From: a virus | Virus record (IMG/VR): IMGVR_UViG_3300025701_000032 | Location: 1-33,317 of that record | Strand: one strand, 5' to 3' | Length of the DNA stretch: 33,317 nt | In this document: in pieces, positions 26,401 through 33,317 of the stretch | Position numbering within the stretch: the first letter of the stretch is position 1 | Layout of the letters: each line of letters opens with the position of its first letter | The notes under the pieces: generated by a model | What the model was told of the DNA's origin: nothing | What the model saw: only the letters and a program-made list of their open reading frames with translations | Databases searched by the model: none | Translations under genes and position numbers: made by a program

Positions 26401-29400
26401 TTACACTAGGGTTAGCCGTAAGAAAGCTGAGGTTACAATGGGTATGCCTCCTGAGTATGCTAAAAGATCTGAAGAAATAGGCGAAAGAATATTAATGTCT
26501 ACAAAACTTCAAGATTTAGACGCTAGGATTGTAGGTACTATAAAAGATTCTGAAGGTAGAACATTGAGAGTAGCTATGCTAGAAAGTAATAAAGCTAGAG
26601 TATACTTACCAGATGGAACTACTGAAATAATAAAAGCTAGAACTCCTAAAGTTGTAGAACAAAAATACGGTGCTGCAGACAGATCATTCAGAAAGATAGC
26701 TAGCACTAAAGCTCAAATGATTGAAGAGGCAAAAGCTTATTTAATTCCAGAAATGGAAAAAACCGCTGGAGGATTAAAAGATAATTATGAGCCCACACTT
26801 CAATATACTAAATTTATAGATAAGACATTTAGTTTATATAAAGATTATTTAAGTCAATCAGCAATTAATAAAAGATTTGCAGATTTTAAAGAGCCTGTAA
26901 TAGATCCTAAAACAGGTAAGCAAGCTCGTGAAAAAACAGCTCAAGGTAATAAAATATTTACAAAGAGATCATTAGCATTGGCTGAGTGGAGAAAATACTT
27001 TATAGGTGACGGAACTAAACGTATTGATGGTCGTAGAAGATCTTTACTAGAGGCTTTAGCCACAGAACAAGGCTTTGATAAAGTTATGGAGGTTCTTGGT
27101 AAAGAAGATATGCGAAAGCAGATTGAGTCTAGACAAGAAGAATTAAGTAATGATCTTATAGATAACTATGTAGCTGTTATAGCTAAGTCATTAGATAGAA
27201 ACAACCCTACTGTTGCTTTCTCTAAATTTACAAAAGAACTTGCTGCTTTAATTAATAAAACCCAAACAGAAGTTGAAAATGAACTTGTGTTATGGCATTC
27301 TCAAGGAAAAACATTTAGTGATTTACCTGAAGATAGCGAATACATAGAAGCTATATATCAACTTGTAAACAAAGAATTTAAAGGAAAAATAATAGATGAG
27401 ATTTCTAATAAAAATAACTTTACAAAAACAACAATAGACCACCTTAAGCTTTTAAATAGTGGAGATCCTGATATTTGGGGTGATATGAAGCCTATTAATA
27501 AACAAAACAAAGAAGAGCTCAAAGAAACAGAAAAAGCAACTAATGCGATAATTAGTTTTTTACCTTCACAGTTTAAGGATTTATCTATAAAAGGAGCAAA
27601 GGATCCTAAAATTAGTAACCGTTTATTATCAACTTTATTCGGGGGGGATTCAAATAAAAGTGAAGTTATTGATGATTTAAAATTTAATACAGATGTATTT
27701 CAAACTAAGCATGGTGATAAAGTTGCTGAAAGGTTTTCAGAATTAAATAGTGATGCTTATAAGAGTTATTTAAATAAAATAGATAAGTTTTTTGAAATAG
27801 CGAAAGAGTTAAAAACAAATAAAAAAGGATCTATTGGAAGTATTGACTACTATTATAGAAAAATAGCAGAAAAAATAGATAAAGAAAGAAAACGTAAAGG
27901 ATCGACTAATGAGAGTATAGTAAAAGTAATTAACTCTGATTCTAAACTTCTAAATAATTTTATTAAAGAAACAGAAATTAGAGAATTATTTTTTGATATT
28001 ATATTAGACGCTATTGAAATTGCAAAAGCGGATATTGAATCCAATCCGAGCGGAAATGTGGAAGCATTCATTAAATATGGAGTTGGAACATTTTTCTTAA
28101 ATCAAGACAGGAGAGGATTTAGAGATCTATCTTCTAAGATGCTATTTGACATTACACCCTACAAAGACTCTAGATTAGATCAACATTTAAAAGCTAAAGC
28201 GGTAGCTGCTGGAGAATTTATACATCACATCGCTAAAGGGACATTAACTAGTGAATTAAGAAAAGATTTAATAACTTCTTACGAAAGTTCTCTGGGATCT
28301 AAAAAGGCTCAAGATAGAGCTGATATAGCCTTAGGGGCTGCTTACGCTGCTGATAGATATGTAAAAATTGGAGCAGAGGTAGTTAGGCTTAATAAAAAGG
28401 GTAAAATTATTAATAAAAAAGATATTGGCATTGATTATTTAAAAAACACATACAATGTTAAGACTAAAGAGACTATGTATGGTCAGTTGATGAAGCAAAA
28501 GTTTGATGATATAGTTAGAGAAATAAAGCCTAGTATTGTTGTTGACCAAAAAGTAAAAAAACATAACGATAAAATATTTAATACAGAATTTAATAGCCCT
28601 GCAGAAGTAGCGCAAGTAGCTAACTTAAACAATAGTACTATTAAACAAGCTAAAGAATCTAATTTAGGGGAAGTAGTGGCTAATATGATCGAACGTAAAA
28701 CAGGTATATCTGCTAAAGCGCCATTATCTGCTTCAAGAGCCGCTAATATAGGTAGAACAAAAGGTAAATTTAATTTTTATTTACCACCTAATGCAGAAGA
28801 CTTTGCTGGATTGTTATATAAACTTTACGGAAAAGGTAAGCAAGGAGATAAAGATATGGCTTTTATGAAAGAGCATTTATTAGATCCTTACAACGCAGGT
28901 GAACAAGCTATTAGTACATATAAACAAAACTTAGCAGAAGATTATAAATCTATAGAAAAACAGTTAGGCGAAATAGAAGGTACTGTATCTAAAGAAACTA
29001 AAGCAACTTTAGATGAATTAGGATTTAATGCGGATCAAGCTGTTCGTGTAGCTTTATGGAACCAAGCTGGGTTTGAAATACCAGGTATACAAAACATAGA
29101 GGCTGCTAAACTTAGAATAGCTGTTGTTAAAGATAAAAGATTAAAAGCTTATGCCGATGGTATTCGAACTATTGTAAAAGGTAATTTATTCGAGCCTTCT
29201 GAACAATGGTTTTCAAGTAATATACGATACGATTTATTTACACATGCTACTGAAGGTGTTAGACCTAAATTTTTAGAGCAATGGGATACTAATGTAAAAG
29301 AAATATTTAATAAAGAAAACTTAATTAAATTAGAAGCTGCATACGGAAAGAATTATGTTAATAATTTAAATGATATGATCGCTCGTATGAAGACTGGTAA

Positions 29401-30820
29401 AAGTAGAGGTTCTAACTTAGGCAAAGAAGCTAATGCTGCTTTAGACTATCTTAACGGATCTATTGGTGTTATTATGTGGATGAATACACGTTCAGCTATG
29501 CTACAAACCATATCCGCTGTAAACTATATTAACTGGAGTGATAATAACCCTGTACGTATAGCACAAACGCTTGCAAAGCCTAAAGAGTTTGCTTCTACTT
29601 TTATGGAAATATTTAATTCAGATTTTTTAAAGCAACGTAGATCAGGTTTAGAAATTAACGTAGAAGAAGCTGAGATAGCAAGAGCTGTAGAAAAAAGTAA
29701 AGGTAAGGCATCTAAAATATTCAATGCATTGATTAAAGCTGGTTTTGCACCAACTCAAATTGCAGATAGTTTTGCGATTGCTATTGGAGGTACTCCTTTA
29801 TTAATGAATAGAACTAAAACATATCAAAGAAAAGGTTTTGAATATGCTGAAGCTCGTGAGAAAGCATTTAATGATTTAAGAGAAATATCAGAAGAAAACC
29901 AACAGTCATCGAGACAAGATAAAGTGTCTAATATACAGGTAGGTGTAATGGGTAGATTAGTATTCGCATTTAACAACACACCTTTTCAAATGACTCGTTT
30001 ACAGAAAAAAGCTGCCTTAGACTTAGTAAACAGGAGAGGTGATTGGAAGACTAACATTTCTAAACTAGCTTATTATTCTACAATACAATCTGTAATATTT
30101 TATGCTTTACAACAAGGAGCTGCTTTAACATTATTCGGAAAAGACGACGAAGATTTAACTGAAGAAGAAAAAGAAAATATAGCTAAATATAAAGAGAAAA
30201 AAACTATAGGCTTAGCTAATAGTGTAGTCGATGGATTTTTAAGCGGATCTGGTTTACCCGGTAAAATACTTGTAACAGGTAAAAATACTTTAGCTAAATA
30301 TTTAGAAGAAGAGGAGAAAGGCTATAAAGCTGATTATGGAGATGTATTAAATGAGGCTTTTTCTATATCTCCTCCTATATCAAGTAAAACTAAAAAAGCA
30401 TATTCAGCATTTAATACTTTTAGGTATGGATCTACTAAGAAAGGTAAAGCAAAGTATGACCAATCTAATAAACTTAGTCCTTTACATCCAATGAATGTTG
30501 CTAGAGCTAAAATGTTTTCAGCTGTAACTAATATACCTTTAGACAGAGTAGTAACTAAAATAGATAATTTAAACGAAGCTGTTACAAATACAGACATTGA
30601 ACCTCAAATTAAATTAGCGTTAGCACTAGGATGGGGTAAATGGTCATTAGGTTTTTATGATGGATTATATGGTGAAGACGCAAAAGATGTTAAAGATAAA
30701 AAATCATCTTCTACTAGAAAACAAAAAAATAGAGAAAAAGCTTTAGATCTTTCAAAAAAATCCTTTAAATATAGAGACTCAGTAAGATTAGCTAATTATA
30801 GAAAAAAAAATAAAAAATAA
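23438..30820 (+). CDS. Giant virion protein with HELLH zinc-peptidase motif
   Basis: At 2460 residues this single frame covers 22% of the window. The N-terminal helical pair (ELIVQKMMNAGESEETIAEV) recurs, as I recall, at the start of giant proteins in marine phages. A hydrophobic stretch lies near 282-312. HELLH at 679-683 is the HExxH zinc site; NYYEEYFVQFSE at about 741-752 supplies a glutamate (E744 or E745) as likely third ligand. A WDPAKGASLTSHIYGNLP segment lies at about 919-936. The C-terminal region (about 2016-2240) has NTRSAMLQTISAVNYINW, QQSSRQDKV and a membrane-compatible helix near 2211-2235. Such proteins are generally packaged and delivered into the cell. A peptidase role, in virion maturation or against a host target, is inferred. 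Its stop overlaps the next start (TAATG). Confidence 0.8.
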   Translation: MEELELIVQKMMNAGESEETIAEVIKTYESKKVKGSTVTAASVEPVQDAASLENGELASEDSSLEQSNNPLDLAIEQIDIENKNIEPTEYYKEKSAELKRNIAETEKQLKAYESKGGQIDPRDAKVLQDYKNKLAALDKDKLGIKERLSNAGANILPGLEAAWESTKAFSVDWLSNVAGDDATDFLLGETDGGPVVFVDPENGEEISYKENPERFKQLNTAQMKGESVEAIYQKNKKPVGQVADEYLINQFKKIKSLNESIKEVGSITGGLSKGDFEETVGGVINAVSNLLTTAIPAALTRGASLFPQIAAPMYSEYNSEKAKNKYPESDDPLRDLVENKETNTTVPLVLGGISMGLEYIGLKGISKQILKNTGKFSPLASLILTNSKEGLTEVGQYGVETVNSSLAKGKDTQEAFIDGLKAMASPEALENFAQGFVGSGIISAPSTITKAINLEKNSLNVINTNINKLGSLQLQKKTTKSKALKQAIDLEIAETEKALKKHFTENYKISKSFSKGQQKEIISIINKKEKNTNLINDLKSSFEAGEINKNQYGGAKSALIKKNNILSAEIVKIKEAVDLEKLDTEINKSLDRTKNILKQLDVSAELNVVEATDKATANEQIVDILKKAGKTQEQINTRLKDYESGFGFFVTDSNDSNKEYLVLNKDKMREVGITTTAQHELLHKILKNRLANDPVVSKQMYESLQSEVAKLDKDVAKVFNGVMDKYMSDVENPNINYNLNNYYEEYFVQFSEFAANNLDKINNNAFTRIKDFIRRIFNKIGFTNIDFDEQGAINFIKDYNREFKKGKLSKATIKLANQNIKATKNKEVADVFSKSIDIDANTKSDIFTKANKVYEEYKSDPSSAGLMVGLEFEPIVKKMLNKYRDLFGMDEYTLDLIANDVMIETRPGYNGIPALVRTWDPAKGASLTSHIYGNLPNRILGIIQNKYPDLGKTVELVQEKADKLTTDEGFGGTGEVNDGFVDTSSHENYTRVSRKKAEVTMGMPPEYAKRSEEIGERILMSTKLQDLDARIVGTIKDSEGRTLRVAMLESNKARVYLPDGTTEIIKARTPKVVEQKYGAADRSFRKIASTKAQMIEEAKAYLIPEMEKTAGGLKDNYEPTLQYTKFIDKTFSLYKDYLSQSAINKRFADFKEPVIDPKTGKQAREKTAQGNKIFTKRSLALAEWRKYFIGDGTKRIDGRRRSLLEALATEQGFDKVMEVLGKEDMRKQIESRQEELSNDLIDNYVAVIAKSLDRNNPTVAFSKFTKELAALINKTQTEVENELVLWHSQGKTFSDLPEDSEYIEAIYQLVNKEFKGKIIDEISNKNNFTKTTIDHLKLLNSGDPDIWGDMKPINKQNKEELKETEKATNAIISFLPSQFKDLSIKGAKDPKISNRLLSTLFGGDSNKSEVIDDLKFNTDVFQTKHGDKVAERFSELNSDAYKSYLNKIDKFFEIAKELKTNKKGSIGSIDYYYRKIAEKIDKERKRKGSTNESIVKVINSDSKLLNNFIKETEIRELFFDIILDAIEIAKADIESNPSGNVEAFIKYGVGTFFLNQDRRGFRDLSSKMLFDITPYKDSRLDQHLKAKAVAAGEFIHHIAKGTLTSELRKDLITSYESSLGSKKAQDRADIALGAAYAADRYVKIGAEVVRLNKKGKIINKKDIGIDYLKNTYNVKTKETMYGQLMKQKFDDIVREIKPSIVVDQKVKKHNDKIFNTEFNSPAEVAQVANLNNSTIKQAKESNLGEVVANMIERKTGISAKAPLSASRAANIGRTKGKFNFYLPPNAEDFAGLLYKLYGKGKQGDKDMAFMKEHLLDPYNAGEQAISTYKQNLAEDYKSIEKQLGEIEGTVSKETKATLDELGFNADQAVRVALWNQAGFEIPGIQNIEAAKLRIAVVKDKRLKAYADGIRTIVKGNLFEPSEQWFSSNIRYDLFTHATEGVRPKFLEQWDTNVKEIFNKENLIKLEAAYGKNYVNNLNDMIARMKTGKSRGSNLGKEANAALDYLNGSIGVIMWMNTRSAMLQTISAVNYINWSDNNPVRIAQTLAKPKEFASTFMEIFNSDFLKQRRSGLEINVEEAEIARAVEKSKGKASKIFNALIKAGFAPTQIADSFAIAIGGTPLLMNRTKTYQRKGFEYAEAREKAFNDLREISEENQQSSRQDKVSNIQVGVMGRLVFAFNNTPFQMTRLQKKAALDLVNRRGDWKTNISKLAYYSTIQSVIFYALQQGAALTLFGKDDEDLTEEEKENIAKYKEKKTIGLANSVVDGFLSGSGLPGKILVTGKNTLAKYLEEEEKGYKADYGDVLNEAFSISPPISSKTKKAYSAFNTFRYGSTKKGKAKYDQSNKLSPLHPMNVARAKMFSAVTNIPLDRVVTKIDNLNEAVTNTDIEPQIKLALALGWGKWSLGFYDGLYGEDAKDVKDKKSSSTRKQKNREKALDLSKKSFKYRDSVRLANYRKKNKK

Positions 30821-31059
30821 TGAACACACCAATTACAACTTTAGTAAAACAAAGAAAGTCAAGTAAATTTCCTGTAAATCAGGAAGTGACTATGAAAGCA
30901 GATGGTTCTGGAGGACCCATAAGTGTTGCTAAGAAAAAAGACGCTTGTTATGCAAAAGTAAAAAGCCGTTATAAGAAATGGCCATCAGCTTATGCGAGTG
31001 GAGCTTTAGTTAAATGTAGGAAAGTTGGTGCTGCTAACTGGGGTAATAAATCTAAATAA
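30820..31059 (+). CDS. Small basic protein with CYxKVKxRYKxWPSAYASGA signature
   Basis: This 79-residue protein is strongly basic, with a core reading KDACYAKVKSRYKKWPSAYA then SGALVKCRKVGAANWGNKSK. I recall the same signature in many marine phage genomes and in some giant eukaryotic viruses, without an assigned function. The two cysteines flanking the core, plus many Lys/Arg residues, suggest a compact nucleic-acid-binding or packaged basic peptide. This is inference. It shares one base with the giant gene and ends one base before the next start. Confidence 0.7.
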   Translation: MNTPITTLVKQRKSSKFPVNQEVTMKADGSGGPISVAKKKDACYAKVKSRYKKWPSAYASGALVKCRKVGAANWGNKSK

Positions 31060-31060
31060 T

Positions 31061-31303
31061 ATGGCATTTAAATTAAAACCATCTCCATTTAAAAATCTTA
31101 AACGTTGGTTTGAGGAAGAATGGAAAACGCCCAGTGGTAAAGAAGATTATAGTGGAGGTGAAAATACGTTTAGACCAACTAAAAAGGTATCTAAAGATAC
31201 ACCTGCTACTTGGGATGAACTTACACCAGCGGAAAAAGCAAGAGCTCAAAAAGAAAAAAACACTAAAGGTAGAGTAAGTAGATATAAAAATAAAAAGAAA
31301 TAA
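31061..31303 (+). CDS. Small basic hypothetical protein
   Basis: The ATG at 31061, one base after the previous stop, is chosen over the upstream TTG at 31025, which would overlap the previous gene by 35 bases. The product is 80 residues: an aromatic/basic start (FKNLKRWFEEEWKTPSGKED), then YSGGENTFRPTKKVSKDTPA and a Lys-rich helical end (KGRVSRYKNKKK). It looks like a companion of the small basic protein upstream. I recall such pairs in marine phages but know no function. It ends in TAATG, sharing one base with the next start. Confidence 0.65.
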   Translation: MAFKLKPSPFKNLKRWFEEEWKTPSGKEDYSGGENTFRPTKKVSKDTPATWDELTPAEKARAQKEKNTKGRVSRYKNKKK

Positions 31304-31677
31304 TGAAGGGTTGGGAAAAAGTTAAAGATTTATTTTGGTATTCAGACAGTGAGCCAAACGAGGTATTAATATCTATGTGTCATTTAATATGTCTACCTTT
31401 AACACTTATATATGATTTTGAAAATCCTTCTATTTTATTTATAATTGGATCAGCTTTAGCTGGAGCTTTTCAGCTTTGGTCTGTTGTTTGGAAAGGTTGT
31501 TTAAAATACAGATTAATAGCTGTGCAAATAGCTTTCCTTGTTTCAATTGTAACAATCACAAATCTATTTTTAGAAAATCTTTTAGTAGGTAGTAGAACAG
31601 GTTGGGTTATAATAGCTCTGTTTGCTGGGTGGAATACTTTAAGAGTTTTTAGAGAAAAATTAGAAAAAAATGTTTAA
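31303..31677 (+). CDS. Four-helix membrane protein, holin candidate (paralogue 1)
   Basis: The 124-residue protein has four predicted membrane helices at about residues 21-38, 44-61, 71-92 and 98-113. Both ends are charged (KGWEKVKDLFWYSDSEPNE and FREKLEKNV). It is related to the next gene: both share W-x-x-SDSxPxE near the start and GW(V/L)xxxxFAxxxxxR near the end. It lies directly upstream of a coiled-coil membrane protein and a peptidoglycan peptidase, and overlaps the next gene by 8 bases. Holins, which permeabilise the inner membrane, are small membrane proteins in such cassettes. The specific role is inferred, and superinfection exclusion is an alternative. Confidence 0.65.
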   Translation: MKGWEKVKDLFWYSDSEPNEVLISMCHLICLPLTLIYDFENPSILFIIGSALAGAFQLWSVVWKGCLKYRLIAVQIAFLVSIVTITNLFLENLLVGSRTGWVIIALFAGWNTLRVFREKLEKNV

Positions 31678-32047
31678 AAGATTAAAAAATATATGGTCTC
31701 ATAGTGATTCGCAACCTACGGAAATAACTTTGTCTTTAGCAAATATATTTTTAACCCACATTGCAATTGGCATTGAGCTGGGGGGTAACTATGTGTTTAG
31801 ACTCGTAATACTATTAAGTGGTATCTATCAATTATATTGTGTATCAAAAGAAGAAATAAACTGTAGACTAAAAGCTTCGGTTTTTTCATTTGCAGTTTAC
31901 TTAATTTCAACTGTTATTTATATTAAATCTATTGGGCTTCCAACACCTACTCATTATGGGTGGTTAGTCCTTTGCTTTGCATCATTCGGTAGTATGCGCC
32001 GATTAATATTAGAAAAAATACATAGACAAAAAGTAAATAATGGATAA
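31670..32047 (+). CDS. Four-helix membrane protein, holin candidate (paralogue 2)
   Basis: The 125-residue protein starts FKRLKNIWSHSDSQPTEITL and has four hydrophobic segments at about 20-37, 43-58, 70-90 and 96-112. It ends in a basic tail (RRLILEKIHRQKVNNG). It aligns along its whole length with the preceding gene, so the two arose by tandem duplication. It overlaps its neighbours by 8 bases on each side. A pair of related membrane proteins could be a holin and antiholin or a two-component holin; the sequence cannot tell which. Confidence 0.65.
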   Translation: MFKRLKNIWSHSDSQPTEITLSLANIFLTHIAIGIELGGNYVFRLVILLSGIYQLYCVSKEEINCRLKASVFSFAVYLISTVIYIKSIGLPTPTHYGWLVLCFASFGSMRRLILEKIHRQKVNNG

Positions 32048-32351
32048 CATCACACAAATTATAATTACACTTGTAACAGTAGCTGGATCAGCTGGAATAT
32101 GGAAGTTCTTAGAAGCTCGCTTAAAAACAAAAGCAGAGAATAAAAAAATAGATTTACAAAACAACGATGGTATACAGTATAGAGACGACTTAAAACATAG
32201 AGTAAGAAATCTTGAGGCTTTGCTTTCTGAGTCTAGTAGCGATAAAGATGAACTACGTAATCAAGTTTTAGAACTGACCGCGGAAGTTAACGCTTTACGT
32301 GTTAAAGTAGAGTTTCTTGAAAAAGAAAACGAACGTTTAAAAAATAAATAA
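32040..32351 (+). CDS. Membrane-anchored coiled-coil protein (spanin- or holin-like)
   Basis: This 103-residue protein has an N-terminal membrane helix (about 4-21, ITQIIITLVTVAGSAGIW). A charged linker with KLKTK-like basics (ARLKTKAENKK) follows, then a long coiled coil from about 48 to 103 (VRNLEALLSESSSDKDELRN and LRVKVEFLEKENERLKNK). The layout of one N-terminal anchor plus coiled coil is that of inner-membrane spanins of the Rz type, which help disrupt the outer membrane of Gram-negative hosts. A lipoprotein outer partner was not seen. It overlaps the paralogue by 8 bases and the peptidase gene by 1. Confidence 0.62.
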   Translation: MDNITQIIITLVTVAGSAGIWKFLEARLKTKAENKKIDLQNNDGIQYRDDLKHRVRNLEALLSESSSDKDELRNQVLELTAEVNALRVKVEFLEKENERLKNK

Positions 32352-32737
32352 TGCAATTAACCAAGAATTTTAACATTAGTGAGTTTCAATGTAAGTGCGG
32401 TTGCGAAATGCCTGAATTTGTAAAGAAAAACGTAGAAGAATTAGCTAAAGACTTACAAGTTATTAGAGATAAAGTTGGTGTAGGTTTTACACCAAATAGT
32501 GCATACAGATGTCCTAAGCATAATACAATTATAGGTGGAGTTAAAACATCACAACATTTAAAAGGTAAAGCTGCTGATATAAATATAAAAGGCATTGAAC
32601 CATCTGAAGTAGCTGATCTAGTTGAGGATTTAATGAAGACTGAAGCTATAACAAAAGGTGGCGTAGGTAGATATAACTCTTTTACGCATGTAGATATTAG
32701 AGGTAATAACGCAAGGTGGAATTTTACTAATAAATAA
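32351..32737 (+). CDS. M15-type peptidoglycan peptidase (endolysin)
   Basis: The 128-residue protein has the complete metal site of the M15A D-Ala-D-Ala carboxypeptidase/endopeptidase family: SQHLKGKAADI supplies H69 and D76, and FTHVDIRG supplies H113. The substrate-binding YRCPKHN arginine (R53) is also present. The N-terminal SEFQCKCGCEMPEF is typical of phage members. The family cuts peptide stems of peptidoglycan, so this is the likely cell-wall lytic enzyme at the end of infection. There is no signal peptide, so it needs the membrane proteins upstream to reach the periplasm. It is the last gene of the late block and is followed immediately by a terminator. Confidence 0.9.
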   Translation: MQLTKNFNISEFQCKCGCEMPEFVKKNVEELAKDLQVIRDKVGVGFTPNSAYRCPKHNTIIGGVKTSQHLKGKAADINIKGIEPSEVADLVEDLMKTEAITKGGVGRYNSFTHVDIRGNNARWNFTNK

Positions 32738-32765
32738 AAAGGGCCCAAATAAGGACCCTTTTTTT
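32736..32765. terminator. Bidirectional intrinsic terminator
   Basis: AAAAAGGG at 32736-32743 pairs with CCCTTTTT at 32756-32763; an inner CC/GG pairing follows after one C/A mismatch. The loop is AAATAA. Seven T residues (32759-32765) follow on the + strand, and the five A residues on the left arm act as a T-tract on the - strand. It lies between the lysis peptidase and the convergent reductase gene and can stop transcripts from both sides. Confidence 0.85.
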
Positions 32766-32786
32766 GTGGTAAAAGTGCTATACACA

Positions 32787-33317
32787 TTAACCATCACAAG
32801 CTAAACAATCTTCATTCATTGCCCGTTGCGCAATATCTCCACGTAAGACACTTTCAGTCCTAGTATAATATAAAGTCTTAACTCCTTTTTTCCAAGCTTC
32901 CATATGTACTTTATTTAGCCATTTAGGCGTAGCTTCAGAAGGAAAAGCTAAGTTTAAACTAACAGACTGATCTATGTACTGTTGTCTTATGCCTGCTTGA
33001 TTAACTAACTCTAGTTGATTAATCTCCTTAAACGTTTTAAAAACTTCTTTAATTGGTATGTCGTGACCCATACTGATACTATCCAAAGCAGCAATATCCT
33101 GGACACTACCTCCGTCAGCCAATATTTTATTCCATATTTCATTTGTATTCAAATTATGTTCTTCTAATATCCTTTCTAATGTAGGATTTTTTCTAATAAA
33201 AGTACCTTTAGCGCTTTGTTCTGTAAATACATTTGCAGCCCAAGGTTCTATTCCTGGCGATATGTTTCCAGACAACTTACTATTACTAACGGTAGGAGCA
33301 ATAGCACGAAGATTGTT
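32787..33317 (-). CDS. nrdA: Class I ribonucleotide reductase large subunit, C-terminal part (5' end outside window)
   Basis: The frame is open to the right edge; reading begins NNLRAIAPTVSNSK, so the TTG at 33273-33275 is an internal leucine. Diagnostic segments are LSGNISPGIEPWAANVF, AKGTFIRKN, QYIDQSVSLNLAF and KTLYYTRTES. The adjacent tyrosines in the last match the radical-transfer pair of class I enzymes. The tail ends DCLACDG, giving the C-terminal cysteine pair that re-reduces the active site. The catalytic cysteines and allosteric domains lie outside the window. The enzyme makes deoxyribonucleotides for phage DNA synthesis with a small radical subunit not seen here. It faces the late block, so it probably belongs to an early or middle replication operon on the other strand. 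Confidence 0.93.
   Translation of the reverse strand, partial: NNLRAIAPTVSNSKLSGNISPGIEPWAANVFTEQSAKGTFIRKNPTLERILEEHNLNTNEIWNKILADGGSVQDIAALDSISMGHDIPIKEVFKTFKEINQLELVNQAGIRQQYIDQSVSLNLAFPSEATPKWLNKVHMEAWKKGVKTLYYTRTESVLRGDIAQRAMNEDCLACDG

Noticed and set aside
27641-27647. Run of seven G in the giant gene, possible slippage site (also six G at 20745-20750)
   Set aside because: The frame stays open through both runs and no alternative frame of useful length follows; probably chance.
4384-30820. Reassignment of TAG to glutamine, as in some crAss-like phages
   Set aside because: Frames of 1344 and 2460 codons contain no TAG, and the two TAG stops are closely followed by TAA or lie at sensible gene ends. 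The standard code fits.
31025-31060. TTG start extending the small basic protein by 12 residues
   Set aside because: It would overlap the previous gene by 35 bases; the ATG at 31061 directly follows the previous stop.
32386-32787. - strand open frame of 133 codons opposite the M15 peptidase
   Set aside because: It is antisense to a gene with a complete catalytic site and runs through the terminator hairpin; no family features.
33273-33275. TTG as the start of the - strand reductase gene
   Set aside because: The frame continues upstream with LRAIAPTVSNSK, a conserved part of the reductase, so this is an internal leucine.
1-33317. Integrase, repressor, tRNA, insertion sequence or attachment site
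   Set aside because: None recognised; all intergenic gaps are under 100 bases and hold only spacers and hairpins.

Overview
The window is the late (virion and lysis) half of a tailed double-stranded DNA phage genome, very probably a short-tailed (podovirus-type) phage of a marine or otherwise environmental Bacteroidota host. The host inference rests on three things seen here. The DNA is strongly AT-rich. Starts are preceded by A/T-rich sequence such as AAATTATG rather than a Shine-Dalgarno motif, as is usual in Bacteroidota. The terminase, portal, ring and stabilisation proteins resemble families I know from crAss-like and uncultured marine phages. That lineage link comes from memory of the families, not from a search.

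Layout: 25 genes lie head to tail on the + strand with almost no space between them, and a 26th gene enters from the right edge on the - strand. Positions 1-4320 hold the 3' part of a long receptor-binding fibre with a C-terminal S74 self-cleaving chaperone, followed by a small partner-like gene. Positions 4384-5650 hold small genes: a coiled-coil protein, an unknown, a tandem GroES-like protein and a possible small terminase. Positions 5650-12959 are packaging and head: large terminase, portal, acidic scaffold candidate and major capsid protein. Positions 13043-21626 are neck and tail: an unknown protein, two ring/adaptor candidates, a 1344-residue stabilisation (muzzle-like) protein, a beta-rich protein and a small protein. 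Positions 21664-30820 encode proteins that look packaged with or ejected from the virion, ending in a 2460-residue giant with an HELLH metallopeptidase motif. Positions 30820-32737 hold two small basic proteins and a lysis cassette: two paralogous four-helix membrane proteins, a membrane-anchored coiled coil and an M15-type peptidoglycan peptidase.

A strong bidirectional hairpin terminator at about 32736-32765 separates this block from the convergent class I ribonucleotide reductase large-subunit gene, which probably belongs to an oppositely oriented replication/nucleotide block outside the window. Two other strong hairpins flank the gene that follows the capsid gene, and probably tune mRNA levels inside the long late transcript.

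The longest non-coding stretch between genes is about 83 bases. I see no tRNA, CRISPR array, insertion sequence, integrase or recognisable promoter. The standard genetic code fits: 24 of the 26 genes stop at TAA, two at TAG and none at TGA.
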